Shown here: one piece after another, positions 23,620 to 35,900 of the stretch
Layout of the letters: each line of letters begins with the position of its first letter
Position numbering within the stretch: the first letter of the stretch is position 1
Source of the DNA: Gnetum montanum
Taxonomy: Eukaryota; Streptophyta; Gnetopsida; Gnetales; Gnetaceae
Assembly (NCBI GenBank): GCA_015680685.1
Contig: MNCI01035006.1
Location: 39,263-103,262, forward strand
Direction of reading: 5' to 3'
Length of the DNA stretch: 64,000 nt
Made by a program: the position numbers and the translations under genes
Notes under the pieces: model-generated
What the model was told of the DNA's origin: nothing
What the model saw: the letters and a program-made list of their open reading frames with translations, nothing else
Database searches by the model: none

Positions 23620-24620
23620 ATTGGCTTGCTTTGGCTCATGGAAAGGCTTTATTTATTTGATGTTGACAAATTGCTTTTTATTTGGGCTTTTAGGTTTGTA
23701 TATGATCATGGCCCTATAAGGAAAGGTATCATCGATTATATAAGGCCCCTCCCACAATGTTTGGAATTTGGTTTTTTGAGGTAAATGTGTGGGATTCTAG
23801 TAGAGAACCTTATCTCCCAATTGAAATTTCACTTTTCATATTTTAAGATCATGATGTTGTTTGTTAAATGCATTGTGCACTTCATTTAAAGATAGGGCTA
23901 CTAACCAATTTTCATCTAGCACATTAAGGTTGATTAGTCTTTCTTTTTATGTTAGACTTAGGTTAAGATCCAAGTCACAAGCTATTGAGAATGTATGGAG
24001 CTCAGATTAGATTGTGAGCATTGGAAGTTTTCCATACACTAACTCATAGGGAGAGTAGCCAATAGGGAGTTTTCATGTTGAGTGATAGGCCCAAAGGACA
24101 TCGTTGAGTTTTGTGCTCTAGTTTCTCCTATATTTGCTAATAGTTCTTGTTAGAATCTTTATAATCTTCTTATTAGATGCCTCTGCTTAATCGTTGTCTT
24201 GGGGATAATAGGGTGTTGTTAATTTATGTTCAACCCCCAAGTGTTGCACGAGTTTTCAAAAAGTGGCACTTGTAAAATGGGTTCTGTTATAAAAAATTAG
24301 TGCATGTGGCATCCCAAACATGTTCACAACATTTTGTTGTACAAATTGAGTAGCAATGGATGATGTACAATCGGTAATAGCTACTACTTCTATTCATTTG
24401 GTACAATAGTCAACGATAATAATTAGATATGCCTTCCTATTGGACATGGGTGTGATGGAACCAATGAAATCTATGCCTCATATATCAAAGGGTTCTAGTG
24501 GTTGAATCCACTATTTAGGACCCTCCATTGGTATGGTCATCCCATCATCTCATTGATACCGTTCACAGGATTAGATAAATTGGTGGGTGTCTCTAAAGAT
24601 TATGGGCTAATAACATCTTG
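23620..24620 (-). pseudogene. int: Element D integrase
   Basis: Would insert element cDNA into the genome. Reading leftwards: the end of the zinc-binding region (DTHQFIQSCERYQ) near 24600-24560; catalytic core with GIDFIG (first Asp) near 24475, then VDYCTKWIEVVA; the second catalytic block reads ALIFYNRTHF at 24298-24270, where the normal Asp is Tyr (codon 24289-24291). The third block PQDND..AEASNKKI near 24215 keeps its Glu but has an adjacent stop. The C-terminal part continues to LWEGPYIIDD near 23740. Several in-frame stops, so inactive. Confidence 0.8.
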
Positions 24621-25039
24621 CCATTAGGATTTTTATGGTCATGCATCTCCCAACATAGTGGGCCCCACAAAGACCTTCATGAGCATCTTAGAGAACATGC
24701 ACTTAATTTGCATTAGGTACACACTAGTGAACCAGGCCATCAACACACACCTTGTAAAGGTGTTTGTGGATTTCCATGAAGTGCTTAGTCCAATGAAAAA
24801 ACTATTGTTTCTTTTGTGGTCTTGATCTTGTGGCATCTTTTGAGTGAGAAGATAAGTGAGGATGCCATCATACCATTTTGGTTCTGAGGGCATTTGTTCA
24901 TTTATTGCAGAACAAAAAGGAGTTCATTGGAAAATTGATCAGAGAGTAAAATCTCCTCCTCTTTGTTATTCCACTGTAACCAAGACAAGTGATCATTGAC
25001 CACATTCTCAATCCTCTTTCAATCTACCATTGTAAGATC

Positions 25040-25350
25040 GAATTCCTATAAGATCACCAGCCATTGTATAACATGGGAGCTCACTATTAGCTTGTTCATG
25101 AGGAAGTGGATGACACTATGATTAATGTGCACAAACACTTTATATCCAAGTACATAGTGCTTGAACTTTTCTAGAGCATACACCACTACCATTAGTTCTT
25201 TTTCCACAGTGGTGTAATTCAGTTGTGCATACACAATGCTTGGAATTGTGTAGTGGATGTAGTATGGATGTTTCTTATCATCCAACTATGTAACCATAGC
25301 TCCCAAGGCATAGTTAGATGCATCCATCATGATATGGAATGGTTTAGACT
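25040..25350 (-). pseudogene. Element D RNase H
   Basis: Would degrade the RNA strand of the RNA/DNA hybrid during cDNA synthesis. A near-continuous frame reads FHIMMDASNYALGAMVTQ, then YTTVEKELMVVVYALEKF and VFVHINHSVIHFLMNK. The first catalytic Asp (MDAS) and the Glu (EKEL) are present, while the Asp expected in the V.TDH box is Asn (HINHS). It follows RT directly, as in Ty3/gypsy elements. Confidence 0.82.
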
Positions 25351-25499
25351 AGTTAGGTGCTTATAGAACTGGAGTCTCTACGAGCTTTTGTTTGAGGCTC
25401 TAGAATACATTTTCACATTCCTTGGTCTATATGAAGAAAGCATCTTTCTCTGTTAGCTTGACCAATGGTTTCACAATCTTAGAGAAATTTTCTATGAAT

Positions 25500-26230
25500 T
25501 ACCGGTAGTAACTAGTGTGTCCAAGGAATGATCAAACATCTTTAACAATTTCTAGTTGATGGGCTCCTTGGATGACCCTTATCTTTTTGGGATCTAACTT
25601 GATCCTTTGCTACAAAATTCAGTGCCCCAACGTAATGCCCTCTTGGATCATGAGATGGCTCTTTTGCCAATTGAGCCATAGATTTATTTTCATACATCTT
25701 TTTGGTATTTTCTCAAGGCAGTCCAAGGCTTGCTAAAACATAGTGCCATAAGTGGAGAAGTCATCCATGAAGACTTCTAGTTTGCTACCTATTTATTGTT
25801 GAAAGATACTTAAGACTAGACATTGAAAAGTGGTAGGAGCATTTCATAGACCAAAAGGCATCTTGTAATATGCAAAAGTCCCTAAGGGACTTGTGAATGT
25901 TATTTTGGCCTGATCTTATGGTGCAATCTAGATTTGGTTATAGCCACTATAACCATCTAGAAAACTATAATGACAATGTTCAAATATGGTGTCCAACACT
26001 TGATCAACAAATGGTAATGGAAAATGATATTTGAATGTTGCCATGTTTAATAGCTTAAATTCAATACAAACCCACCATTTTCCACCTCTCTTTGGTATTA
26101 TTATGAGTAGGCTAACCCACTCACTATTTGTAATGGGGTAGATGAATCCTACATTAAGGAGTTGCTTAATCTCCTCTTTGACAATTTGCTTCAATTTTGG
26201 GTTCAATTACTATTGTGGTTGCCTCCTTGG
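25500..26230 (-). pseudogene. Element D reverse transcriptase (Athila type)
   Basis: Would copy the element RNA into DNA. The N-terminal half, 26206-25928, is open: WVSLLIIIPKRGGKWWVCIEF, then FPLPFVDQVLDTIFEH, then SFLDGYSGYNQI with the first catalytic Asp. Stops follow in the linker, then GTFAYYKMPFGL and NAPTTFQ, and EVFMDDFSTYG at about 25778-25750 with the second and third catalytic Asp intact. LNWQKSHLMIQEGITLGH closes the connection region. The FMDDFS.YG and LGH signatures and the tRNA-Asp primer site fit the Athila lineage of Ty3/gypsy. Confidence 0.88.
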
Positions 26231-26869
26231 CTTCATCGATGGATCAGTGTAAATGCGATGCTTGCATATCTATGGATCAATTCTAGTGAGTTCAGGATAT
26301 GACCAAGCAAAGGCTATTGGCCATTTATTGACAACTTTCAACAATTTTGCTTTTTTTTTTAGAGTCAAGTTTGACATTGAGTATGACTAGCTTGCCATTT
26401 TTTAAGAATGCATACTCTAGGTTGGTAGGTAGAGTTTTCAACTCTAGGGGCTTTGTTTAAAATTCTCAAGGATCTCCAATGTGTTCTAATTGGTATCATT
26501 ATTTTCATCATTAGAGAATTGGTGATGAACTTGCTCTTGTTCATCCATGCTTGCGGCATAATTGCATGTTAGGCTCTTAGTAGGTTTCATGCACATTGTG
26601 TTGTTGTTAGAATTAGTGGTTGGCCATTGGGTGCCCTCTTGTTTTATGGTTGTTGTATATAGAAACCTTTGAATATTTTCCTCATGTGCATACTGCTTGC
26701 ATGTAGAAATAGATGCTTGTTTCATGGACTAGAGTTTTTGCACACAACAACACCCTGTATTGCTGTACAAAATGCATGGAACTCATCTTTTCTCAAACTT
26801 TCCAAAGGCATTTTTCTTTAGATATCCCTAGGGAAAGATCTCTGATGTCCATTCTTGCATCAACAATGC
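26231..26869 (-). pseudogene. Element D protease-RT linker
   Basis: Low-complexity coding debris on the minus strand without a recognised domain. Short open frames at 26365-26725 belong to it. Confidence 0.4.
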
Positions 26870-27140
26870 TTAACCATGCCCTTCTCATAATGATTGGGAA
26901 GTCCCTCTTGTAGTTTTCAACCTTGATTACTAGGAAATCGGTAGGATAAGATCACCCATAGATAGTGGTTACAATGTCTTCGACTAGTTCCAATGCAATA
27001 GTGATGGACTGGTCTACTAATTCTAATATGATATTGCTCTTCTTGAGAGGTGGCTAGTTCTAGGTAGTATACATATCATGAGAAATCAAGTTCACATTGG
27101 AACTTGAATTAGAAGAGCCTTACATAGTTCATTCTCAACA
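26870..27140 (-). pseudogene. Element D aspartic protease
   Basis: Would cleave the gag-pol polyprotein. Reads SSNSSSNVNLISHDMY (the DSGSSVNLI-type active-site region, catalytic Asp not conserved), then ILELVDQSITI, VEDIVTTIYG, PTDFLVIKVENY and PIIMRRAWLSIVDARMDIRD, which match the flap and C-terminal blocks of gypsy retropepsins. The homologous stretch of element C at 57050-57290 is better kept. Confidence 0.72.
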
Positions 27141-29664
27141 ATCTATAGATAGATAAGAGGACTCCTAGGATTTGCTAATTTCTTAGGAAGGTTGCTAGCT
27201 AGGATTCAATTAGATACAACATGGGTGAACATAACAATATGGATTTTGGATGACATTTGGTTTGAAGGGGACCTGATGGAATGGTTTGTAGAGGATGAAC
27301 TAGGGGTAGGGTGATGAGATGCCTGAGCCTATGAGGGCTTAGTAGGGCTATTGGGTTTGGTCTTTATGAGCATGAGGTTTTGAACCCCTTGGTTGATGAA
27401 CTAGCTATAGATTGATGGCCTTGGTAGCATTATGTTGCTATGGCTAGGTTGGAAGTTCACCTTGCATAGCTAGAGTAAGTGGTAGTTAGGTTAAGGATTG
27501 AGGAACATGTGCAGAAATAGAAGGAGGATAAGGATAAAATGTGGTATTCCTTTTGAAATGTGGAGAATGAGTTCTATAGTATTTAGGAGGGTGGTAGTGT
27601 TGGAAAGGAGAAACATGATTAGAAGAGCCACGTGGAGATAGTGATTATTGAATGTAATACCCATACAAATTTGGTTGCTTGTAATGGTATTGTTGTCTTA
27701 GTGGTGGCATCCCCCATGATTGTGGCTGGTACCACTATTAATATTATTCATATTGCTATAATAGAGTTCCACTTGGATAATATTGTTGTGGTTGATGGAA
27801 CTACATGGGATTGCCTTGAGGATAAGACAACCTTTTGGGTGCTTGCCTTCTTGATAGTCATGGATTTAGACCATACACCTTAGATTCTTGTAAGTGTGAC
27901 ACAATGGGGTAACATCCCTTAGGATGTTCATATTGCTAGATGTCACACCCACCATCATCATCTAATTTAGCTTCTACAACTTCATTTACTACAACAATCT
28001 TTTCCTTACCCCTTGGATAAACATGTTAAGCTTTTTTTTATCTCCGGTGGTTATGATCACTACTTTGCTCTTATGATTCTTTGGTGATTTTTAGAGTAGT
28101 TTGGAATTTTTCATCCAAAAAATCACACTTTTATCCACCTTAGATGAAATTTCAGACATATATGTTTGGATTCATAAGTCTTTTTATTTTCCACCTTATC
28201 AAGTGATGGTTCCTCTTCACTATCATAAAATCAAACCTCCCTCTTTCTAATGGAAGGATCCCTATTATATTCCTTTGCACTTTCACATTTCTATAACTCT
28301 CCTTCTTCTTTTGCTACCTACTTAATTAGCCTTTGAATCTGATGGGCTTTGAGTTTTGATAGTCTCCCTTGGGCATAGACCCCAAGAGTGCTCCTCATTT
28401 CTGATTTAAGTCCATCTATGATATGGAAAAGTTGTTCCTGCTGAGAATAACCATGGCCAAGGCATCAGTGTATGAGAGAATAGTATCTACCCATGGTGGC
28501 ATCCAAGGATTTATGGTTTTCTTACTTCCATCCCTAGATCTGCCTTCTCAGATTAGACACTAGGTATTACATTTGATACTTATCATTAAATAGCTTAAGC
28601 ATTATACTCCACTAGTGGATAGATTCTAGTTCCAAGGACCAGTACCAGCTTTTTGCTTCTTTGATGAGTGTCATGGGAAATAGCTTTAGTTTCTACCGAT
28701 TATTTTTGATATTTTATAAAGCATAGACATTGTGAAAATCTTGAAGATGTGTCTATCGATCAAAATTATATTCCCCCTCAAATTTGGGAATATTGTTCAT
28801 ATTAAGTCATCTAATTCGACTATCCTTCACATGTCTAGTTGGAATTTTGAAAGCCTTTGCAATATTTAACATGATTCAAGTTGCTAGAAAAGGCTCATCA
28901 TCATCATTATTTCACTATTGTCGATGATTTCCTTTGTTATCCCTTCAATCATTGTGGGCCTAACAATCATCATCATTATCTCACTGTTCACCTCCATCAC
29001 ATTTATTCTTTTTGTGGCATTTGTTAGAACTAGAAGAGGAAGAAAAAGATGGAGATGAAGAGGGTGAAGAGGGAGGAGGATTGCCACCACCATGGTATCT
29101 GCCATCTTTCCTTCAGCTGTCACAACCACGTTTGTTAGTTTTCTTATCATCTTGATGCTTATCCAAGTCCTTGTCTTGACTACCATCTTTACCTGAACCT
29201 AGATTGTTGATAGTGGATTGCAGATTTAGGGCCACACCCCTAAGGGGTGGAGAATTTTCATGTTGAGAGCCCCTAGAGGAAGGATCTTCATCATCATCTT
29301 GGTTAAGTAAGAACAAAGGATTGGTGAATCATTTCTCCTTCATAAACTCATGGTGCTTCTCTTGGTGTTACTTTCTTTGGCATTGTGTTTTAGTGGGACA
29401 ATAGTCCTAGTAGTCGTAATCATGCATAGCATACTTTTCTTGAAGATCTTGGATGCCTAAATTCTTAAGAGTTTGCAGCAGCATCATGGGCATAGATCAA
29501 TCAGGAGGCATTACAATGTTGCCTTCCATATCATGCCATTGTAATTGTTCATCTTGATATAGGATGAAGGTGAAGTCAAGCGCATACTCATTTGGATGAG
29601 TATATACCATGCATTCTTGAGGGACTGACAGTTTAGTATCATGATGCATGTGAGAAGAAGACAT
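27141..29664 (-). pseudogene. gag: Element D gag
   Basis: Capsid-nucleocapsid polyprotein. The ATG at 29664-29662 opens MSSSHMHHD, followed by CMVYTHPNEYALDFTFILYQ and WHDMEGNIVMPPD, nearly the same as the gag start of element G at 63790. An acidic/charged stretch lies at 28900-29300. The capsid core near 28870-28500 gives FEGEYNF, then LFPMTLIKEA and WYWSLELES. A degraded zinc knuckle (CDI.QYEHPKGC) is at about 27955-27920, followed by a Tyr/Gly-rich spacer down to the protease. Frameshifts and stops throughout. Confidence 0.78.
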
Positions 29665-29798
29665 TTTGCAATACAAATAAAATATCAATGTGCTTATGTG
29701 ATTATATTACTTGCAAGAATGATTTTGACCTTAGGGTTCATCCAACGATGTTAATGATGTTCACTAAACCTAGATAGTGGATGTTTCAAACAAAAAGA

Positions 29799-29817
29799 GC
29801 CCCTAGCAATGAAACCA
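29799..29817 (-). promoter_or_regulatory. Element D primer-binding site, tRNA-Asp type
   Basis: Minus strand TGGTTTCATTGCTAGGGGC sits one base from the 5' LTR and matches the tRNA-Asp 3' complement after C-to-T and G-to-A decay plus one transversion. Confidence 0.7.
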
Positions 29818-29818
29818 A

Positions 29819-30763
29819 TGATAAGTGGTTGAGGTATCCCTATGTCCAACCATATGAATCATGAAGCGTTCACATGTGAGTCGGTCAAATTTTGTAGACT
29901 CTATGTCTTCTAGTATACTAGTCTTCTAGGAAGTGAACTTTGCCCTAATAGTCATTTGTTGTCTTCTCAATTACACTTGTGATGCACATCATATGGTTAA
30001 GTGTAATCGAGGCATATAATTTTTATTATTTTATATTTTATGTTCTTGGTACTTAAAATAGATAAATGAAGTAATTCAATAACTAATTTGATTTAACTAA
30101 TTAACTAATCTCTAACTAGTCCTAACATAAGCATTTGGTTTCACTTTTTGTACACGTCCTAAACTAATGTATCCATTGCTGGGGTTACCAAGCTTAATGC
30201 TACTAGGCAAACAAAGCAATAATGTTGCTAGAATTACCAAGTGAATACATGTTTATGCTCAAAGAGGTTGTACTTATGTGTTTAATCTATTTAGCTTAAT
30301 TAATTAACTAATCACCTGAAATCTAATTTAGCTTAATTAATTACATGATTAATGAAAATAGTAAATGCATAAACGAATCATTAATCTATTCTAAGTACTA
30401 CAAGGTTTGATCAAAAGGCTCATCTTTATTGCCATTTACATTGGTGTGTTAAGGTACAATAGTGCTCGAATAAAGATCTGTACACTTTTTGACTTCTACT
30501 GTGGGAACTCAGAGAAATATTCTAACTCTTAAATGATAAAATTACAACAGCTCTGCTACAATGATTTCCAAACCTTCATAAACACAGCTGATGAGCACGC
30601 ATTTATAGACTTTATTTAAGAGCTACATCGATGAGGCCCCATAAATGTAGCAAATGCTATGTTGATGTGACCTTGTTGATAGGGCAACACCACATAGATG
30701 AGGCCACATTGATGGGGCCATGTCAATGAGGGCCCATCGATGCGACATAATGATGATTCATCA
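29819..30763 (-). repeat. Element D 5' LTR
   Basis: 945 bp, aligns fully with 17384-18341. The minus-strand TATA box CTATAAATG is near 30602-30610, with GGGGCC-type U3 repeats at 30630-30745. Followed by CTAAG, the right target copy. Confidence 0.92.
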
Positions 30764-32227
30764 CTAAGGATCCTTGGTGTAGCAATTTCCCAACCTTGAA
30801 TCCCTAGGGCCTCCATGAGAAAAATGGGATTTGAGGTGCCCTAGCTAGTCTAGCAGATTAACTAGGGACTCATGAAATGCAAAACATCGAAATAAAAGAA
30901 AACAAAATGTAAAATTGATAGTAGTTTTGAAATAATGCATAGACGATAAACAAATATATTTCATATACAAAACCCAAAACTTAAAACTTGGTTAAGAAAG
31001 AAAATAAAGAATAAGTTTAAGAAATGTGTATAAATGATGCTTGAGTGGGCAAAAAATGGGGGTCCACTGGTGTAGGAGTTTAAAGCTTGCTGGAGTTGAT
31101 GGGATTTGCTCCATAATCCAGGCACTAAGCCACTCTTGATGCTATTGAACCTTCCTCAACTACTGCAACCTCGAATTTGCTAATTGGGTAATTGCTAGGG
31201 GTGAGAAAAGTGAAAAATTTGGATGCCATCTTGCTCCATGTTGGGGTTGGGGAATCCAAAAAGTGCAGTGTTGACACCCAAAATCCATAAATTTCAAGGC
31301 TACAATGCTTCAATGCTAGGGTTCAAGAGAATGCAAGTATGGGAACTTGCAAGAGGTCTTGAGTGCTTGAAAATGCCCCAAGTGTGGAATTAGTGCTTGG
31401 AAGATTGCTTGTATGCTCAATGAGAAAAATAATAGCTCAATCCTCAAAAAATTTCCAAAAGTTGTAAATGGGGTTTGAGGTTAGATTTTATAGGATCTTT
31501 GGGCCATAAATGGGGCTGCAAAATGGCCATGACTTGGCTACAAAAATGGCTGCAAATTAGCTGCAAACTGGATGCCAAATTTAGGTGAGATGGATGTCCA
31601 AATTTTTTGGGTTACCATACATAGTAAGTGCCTTTACCCATGCCTATTCTATTTAGCATAAGTACTAATCGGGGCACACCTTCCATGCTAGAGATGAATC
31701 TTTTACATTAAGCTCTCCATCATGCTTATGGAAGTGGTTAGTCAACGTTGAAGTGCATGAAGTGATGGATTTTGGCTTTTGTGGCTTCCATGCTAGGGAA
31801 AAACTTCCACATTGAAGGGGGAAGGTTTCTAGGCTATGCATGTGGTCTCCACGTTGAAGGGGGAAAGTTTCCAAAACTCCCACCTTTCCACGTTGGGGGT
31901 AGGTAAGATTTACCCCCATGCATGTGCTTCCAACATAGAAAAATATATAGTCCCCATAAAACCATCAAATTACTTTTTTTTGGCATTCAAAAAGGAATTT
32001 TAACCTTGCAAGCACAAATATAGATACTATGTGACATTTTGCCCTTGGGAAATGAGGCTTTGACAATTCATGAGGCATTTTTCAGCCCCAAAAGTATAAA
32101 TTATGTGAAATTGCCCACTGTGGGTTACAATTTCACATTTACAATGAAGTTTTGCCTTGGGTTTCATGGGGTGAAAGTTACATGATGAAGATTAGTTATA
32201 ATACACAAATTTTTATGGTATTTCAAT
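30764..32227 (-). repeat. Element E 3' LTR, main part
   Basis: Continues the LTR begun at 17346-17383 and aligns with 50951-52449. The minus-strand start is TGAAATACCATAAAAATTTG and a TATA box (CCTATAAAATC) is near 31482-31492. The stretch 31670-31920 has several TTCCA-GTTGGGG-like units similar to the internal array of E. The adjacent 32228-32240 reads as a purine-rich tract on the minus strand (AAAGAGGGGCCAT). Confidence 0.9.
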
Positions 32228-32346
32228 GGCCCCTCTTTGTTGGTGCTTGGAGGATTGATCCAAGAGGCACCAACAAAGAATAAAAAACACCACTGCATAT
32301 GATAACGCTATAGTGCATGTGAGAATTAGGCTATCCAAGTCACCAA

Positions 32347-32434
32347 AGTTGCTAGTTTAAGGTTGTGGCGGGTCATGGTACCAGTTTAAGACCTTGGTAG
32401 GCCATGTTGCTAGTTTAAGGTTGTAGCATACCAT
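32347..32434. repeat. Tandem ~29-bp repeat, copy 1 (3' of integrase)
   Basis: Three units of the form GCTAGTTTAAGG-TTG-GCGGGTCATG. The same unit occurs at 36150-36240, at 36497-36532 and at 46926-47053, all in element E. Confidence 0.75.
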
Positions 32435-32479
32435 TGAAAGTAGGCTCACTTGTTGATGATCATCAGCTATATGGAGTAT

Positions 32480-33560
32480 GGCTTTAAACAGGAATGATTG
32501 ATTGGATTGTCTAGCTCATTTTCATCCGTGTTAGCTATTTTGAATGCTTCATTCCCTTAGGCTCTAGTGATGATGAAGGACCCTTCCCAGTTAGCTAAGA
32601 ATTTGTTTGCATGCTCACAAACGACCTTGAGGACTAGGTCCCTCTCCTTGAACTTGCACATGGTCAAGTCATGGTGATGTTGTTACTTCTACCTCTCTTG
32701 ATAGTGCTTGATGTGAGAAAGTGCTTGCATATGCTACTCCTCCATCGAATCCATGGCTACCATCCACAACTCCTTGTTTTGCTCATTGTTGATGAAGTTG
32801 GTCAAGGCTACCTGGAGCAATAGCACCTACAATTCAAGAGGTAAAATAGCTTTAGAACCATAAACAAGGCTATAAGAAGTCATGCTGGTTGTCATGCGAT
32901 AGGTTGTTGTGTATGCCCATAGTGCATGGACAAGTTGCTCATGCCACTTCCATTTGCTGTTATTGAGCATGTTGATGATGGCCTTGTTGCTTACTTCTTC
33001 TTATCGATTGGCTTGAGGGTAGTATGGTAATGAGAAATAATACTTAATGCCTATGTTGAAAGAAATCCTCTATTTCTTGGCTACTAAATTAAGGTCCACT
33101 GTTTGTAACTATGGTCATGGATGTGCTAAGATGAGCTACAATGTTATCTAAGATAAATTCACAAATTTGTTTAGATATGATCTTCCTTAGAGGAATAACC
33201 TTAACCCACTTGGTAAAGTATTTTGTTGTAGTGATAATGAAGCTATGTCCTATGAAAGACTTAGGCATTATAGGTTTAATGATATCCAACCCCCATCGTT
33301 GAAATGGCCATGTTTTCTAGGTTGTATGTAACTTAGTTGGTGATATATGTATCAGGTTACTATATTGTTAGCATGTATCACATCACTTAATTTCTTGCAG
33401 GTAGTCATCTTCTATATGGGGCCAATAGTAGCCTAATTATCTAATCTTAGTGATCATGGCTTTAGGTCCTCTATGTCCTCCACAAACACCCTCATGAACC
33501 TCCTCTAGGATTGTTTTGGCTTTGATTTTACCTAAGCACTTTTGGAGTATGCCATCATAG
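32480..33560 (-). pseudogene. int: Element E integrase
   Basis: Zinc-binding H-H-C-C region near 33500-33380 (VCGGHRGPKAMITKIR, then CDTC). Catalytic core 33289-33089 is open: LDIIKPIMPKSFIGHSFIIT, then YFTKWVKVIPLRK and IVTNSGP. IVTNSGP normally reads IVTDNG, so the second catalytic Asp is Asn (codon 33101-33103). REEVSNKAII near 33010 keeps the Glu. WAYTTTYR, then LVYGSKAILPLEL, follow to about 32850, and WEGSFIIT near 32580 closes the C-terminal domain. In-frame stops show that it is dead. Confidence 0.85.
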
Positions 33561-33799
33561 AATCATCAACATAATGTGTTATTACCTACAATGACATATT
33601 GTTTTGATCACTTGTGTATGATGTCCTTCTAATTAGTAGTTAGGCCTTGTGAGGATTCACCATGCATAATGTAAAATTTGATATTTTCATACCACTCCTT
33701 GGGAGGAGCAATGTGAATGACGACCATAAAGGTATCCTCAGTGTTTTATGTGATGGGGGTAGCATAGTCCACGGTTAAGGTGGGAAACTTGCTAAACAC

Positions 33800-34200
33800 A
33801 TCTAGTGTCACACTAAGGGCTAATGTTGTAACTGAATTAGCTATGATGTGTTTGTTTCTAGGTATGTGTTGGAAATCAATGTTTATGAATTATTGTAATA
33901 ACTTCTTCCCTAGGTCATAGTAAGGTTGTAAGTGCTTGGATTTACATGCATAGAATTCGGTTACTTGGTTAACCACAAGTTGTGAACTGACTTTAATGGC
34001 TAGGCATCTAATTCCTATGTCACATTCTACCATTATCCCTTTGATCAAACCCTCATATTCCACTTTGTTGTTGGTACATAAGAACCCAAAACTATAGGCA
34101 AAGGATCAGATCTCACTAGATGGGAATGTTATGATGGTAGTAGCACTAACCCCATGGGTGGTTGAAGCTCCATCAAAGTTCATGACTACCTCATAACCCT
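33800..34200 (-). pseudogene. Element E second (archaeal-like) RNase H
   Basis: Minus-strand frame reads FGFLCTNNKVEYEGLIKGI, then SSQLVVNQVTEFYACKSK, then YYDLGKKLLQ and HIPRNKHIIANSVTTLA. These are the TNN.AEYEAL, SQLVVNQV and HIPR.N..AD boxes of the extra, archaeal-type RNase H placed after the normal one in Tat-lineage elements. It is the main reason for placing E in Tat. The catalytic Asp before SQLVVNQV is Ser here, and HIPRNKHIIAN has Asn for the last Asp. Confidence 0.78.
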
Positions 34201-34640
34201 TAGGCACTTGGCTAACTATGTTAATGTTTTCATCAAGGAATTCAAGATCTATGGATACTTGGTCATCAACAGGTGAAACTGTGAGTTGTACAAGTATAGC
34301 TTGACCTTTTGTTGAGGATTGAGAGATGTAATGGAGGTTGAATTCTGTAGTTATGGATTTCCATCAAACTATATGGCTACTTTCGTAGATGTTGATCATT
34401 ATGGCTTTGAGTATGTTATCCTTGCAAATTATGTTGACTTGGCTTCTAAAGAGGTAGTGTCTCCATTTCTTAGACTAGTGCTAGATAATACTTCTCCACT
34501 TTAGTGTATCAAGTCTTGTGGACAACTAACACGTGGCTAAGATGGTACACAGCCATTTCTACTCCGTCATCATGTTTTTGATAAAGTAGACAGGTAATGG
34601 ATGTATTAGAGATGATGAGATATATGTAAAATGATTTAGC
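34201..34640 (-). pseudogene. Element E first RNase H (gypsy type)
   Basis: Badly decayed. A fragment near 34590-34340 reads QVNIICKDNILKAIMINIYESSHIV, in place of the usual V.TD.PL...L.....SGR block. It lies between RT and the second RNase H, as expected in Tat elements. Confidence 0.5.
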
Positions 34641-35900
34641 CTCTTGCAGAGGATAGACTATCGGTAGTTGTATCAACTCTTGCTTAAGGTTTCAAAGGCC
34701 TCTTGGGCCATCCACTCATAGTGAACTCCTTTCTTAAGCAAGTGCTACATGGGCTATAGCTTATTTGTAAGCCTAGTAATAAACCTATGAATAAACTATA
34801 ATTTGCCTTGTAATTCCCAAAGCTCTTTAAGGTTGGTAGGTGCTACTACTTTGGATATGGCCTTAACCTTATTAGGATCTGTTTGTATCCCTACTTTAGA
34901 GACTACAAAGCCAAGCATCTTATTGGTCTTGACACCGAAGACACACTTCTTAGGATTGAACCTAAGCTCATATTTGAGGCATTGTTTAAGCACAAGATCT
35001 AGTTCATTAGCATGATCATAAGCTATTTTAGACTTCACGGCTATGTCATCCATGTAATCATTAAGAAAACCTAACATGTAATCACTGAAGATATAGCTTA
35101 TGGCTCTTTGGTATGTCACTCCAGTTTTCTTAAGGCCAAAGGATATCATGGTATAACAAAAAGTACCCTATGGGGTCATAAATTTCATGCTAAGTTGGTG
35201 CTTTGGGTTGATGCTAATTTGGTTATATCCTGAGAATCCATTCATAAAGGACAATAAGAAATGTTTGGCTGTAGTATCAATAAGTTGATCAATACTAGGT
35301 AAAGGGAAGTCATCCTTGATAGTTGCTTTATTTAGGTCTCAAAAATCAATGCAAATATGGATACTCTCATTTTTCTTAGGGATGACCACTATGTTGGATA
35401 CCCATTCTATGTAATCAATAGCCCTAATGAAACCCGCTTGGTAGAGCGTTGAGATTGCATTACGAACTGCCAAGGCCAAATTAGGTCTAAACTTGTTTAA
35501 TTTTTTCTTAACTGGTCTAATGCTAGGGTCCAATATGATGTTGTCCTAGACTATACATGGATCTAGGCTTGGCATATCTTCATATGACCATGAAAATGCC
35601 TTAATGTTGTTCTATAAGACTTTGGTGATGTCTTGGGCACATTGAGGCTCTAGTGAGGAACTTAGTTTAAGGGTTTTCTCCTTACCATTGTGTGTTGTGA
35701 TAGGAACCTCAACTAGGGAGTCTTCAGTTATGTCTCTTACTTCTAAGTCTAGGGTTTTGACTAGGTTTGAGGCCATTCTAGTGGTTTCTCCATTGAGGCT
35801 ATGTGATCTACAAGACTCTTAGGCTTAAGATCTAGATAATTAGGGTTGATACACTATTTAATATCATTGTGGGGTTCATGCAAACACAAGGGGAAACTGA
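34641..35900 (-). pseudogene. Element E reverse transcriptase (Tat type)
   Basis: From 35890: NPNYLDLKPK linker, then FSWSYEDMPSLDP near 35600, DPSIRPVKKKLNKFRPN and AIDYIEWVSNIVVIPKK at 35533-35339. The first catalytic block reads SFMNGFSGYNQI, with Asn (codon 35240-35242) where Asp is required. 35149-34796 is open: RAISYIFSDYM, then NDYMDDIAVKSK with an intact YMDD at 35043-35060, then LRFNPKKCVFGV and LGFVVSKVGIQTDPNKVKAI. Only a few stops occur, so this is the best-preserved enzyme of E, but inactive. Confidence 0.9.

Larger units (their letters stand above)
17384..30763 (-). mobile_element. Element D: full-length Athila-type Ty3/gypsy element
   Basis: 13.4-kb minus-strand element with LTRs 17384-18341 and 29819-30763, flanked by CCAAG (17379-17383) and CTAAG (30764-30768). 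The untouched site is readable in the other LTR of E at 50951-50955. The primer site (tRNA-Asp type) is at 29799-29817 and a polypurine tract at 18342-18352. It encodes, in order, gag, protease, RT, RNase H, integrase and a 3' ORF, all with stops. The RT (FLDGYSGYNQI, then EVFMDDFS and LGH.I) is of the Athila kind. It is the only member of its LTR family in the window with a pol, so D-like elements are the likely helpers of A and C. Confidence 0.92.
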
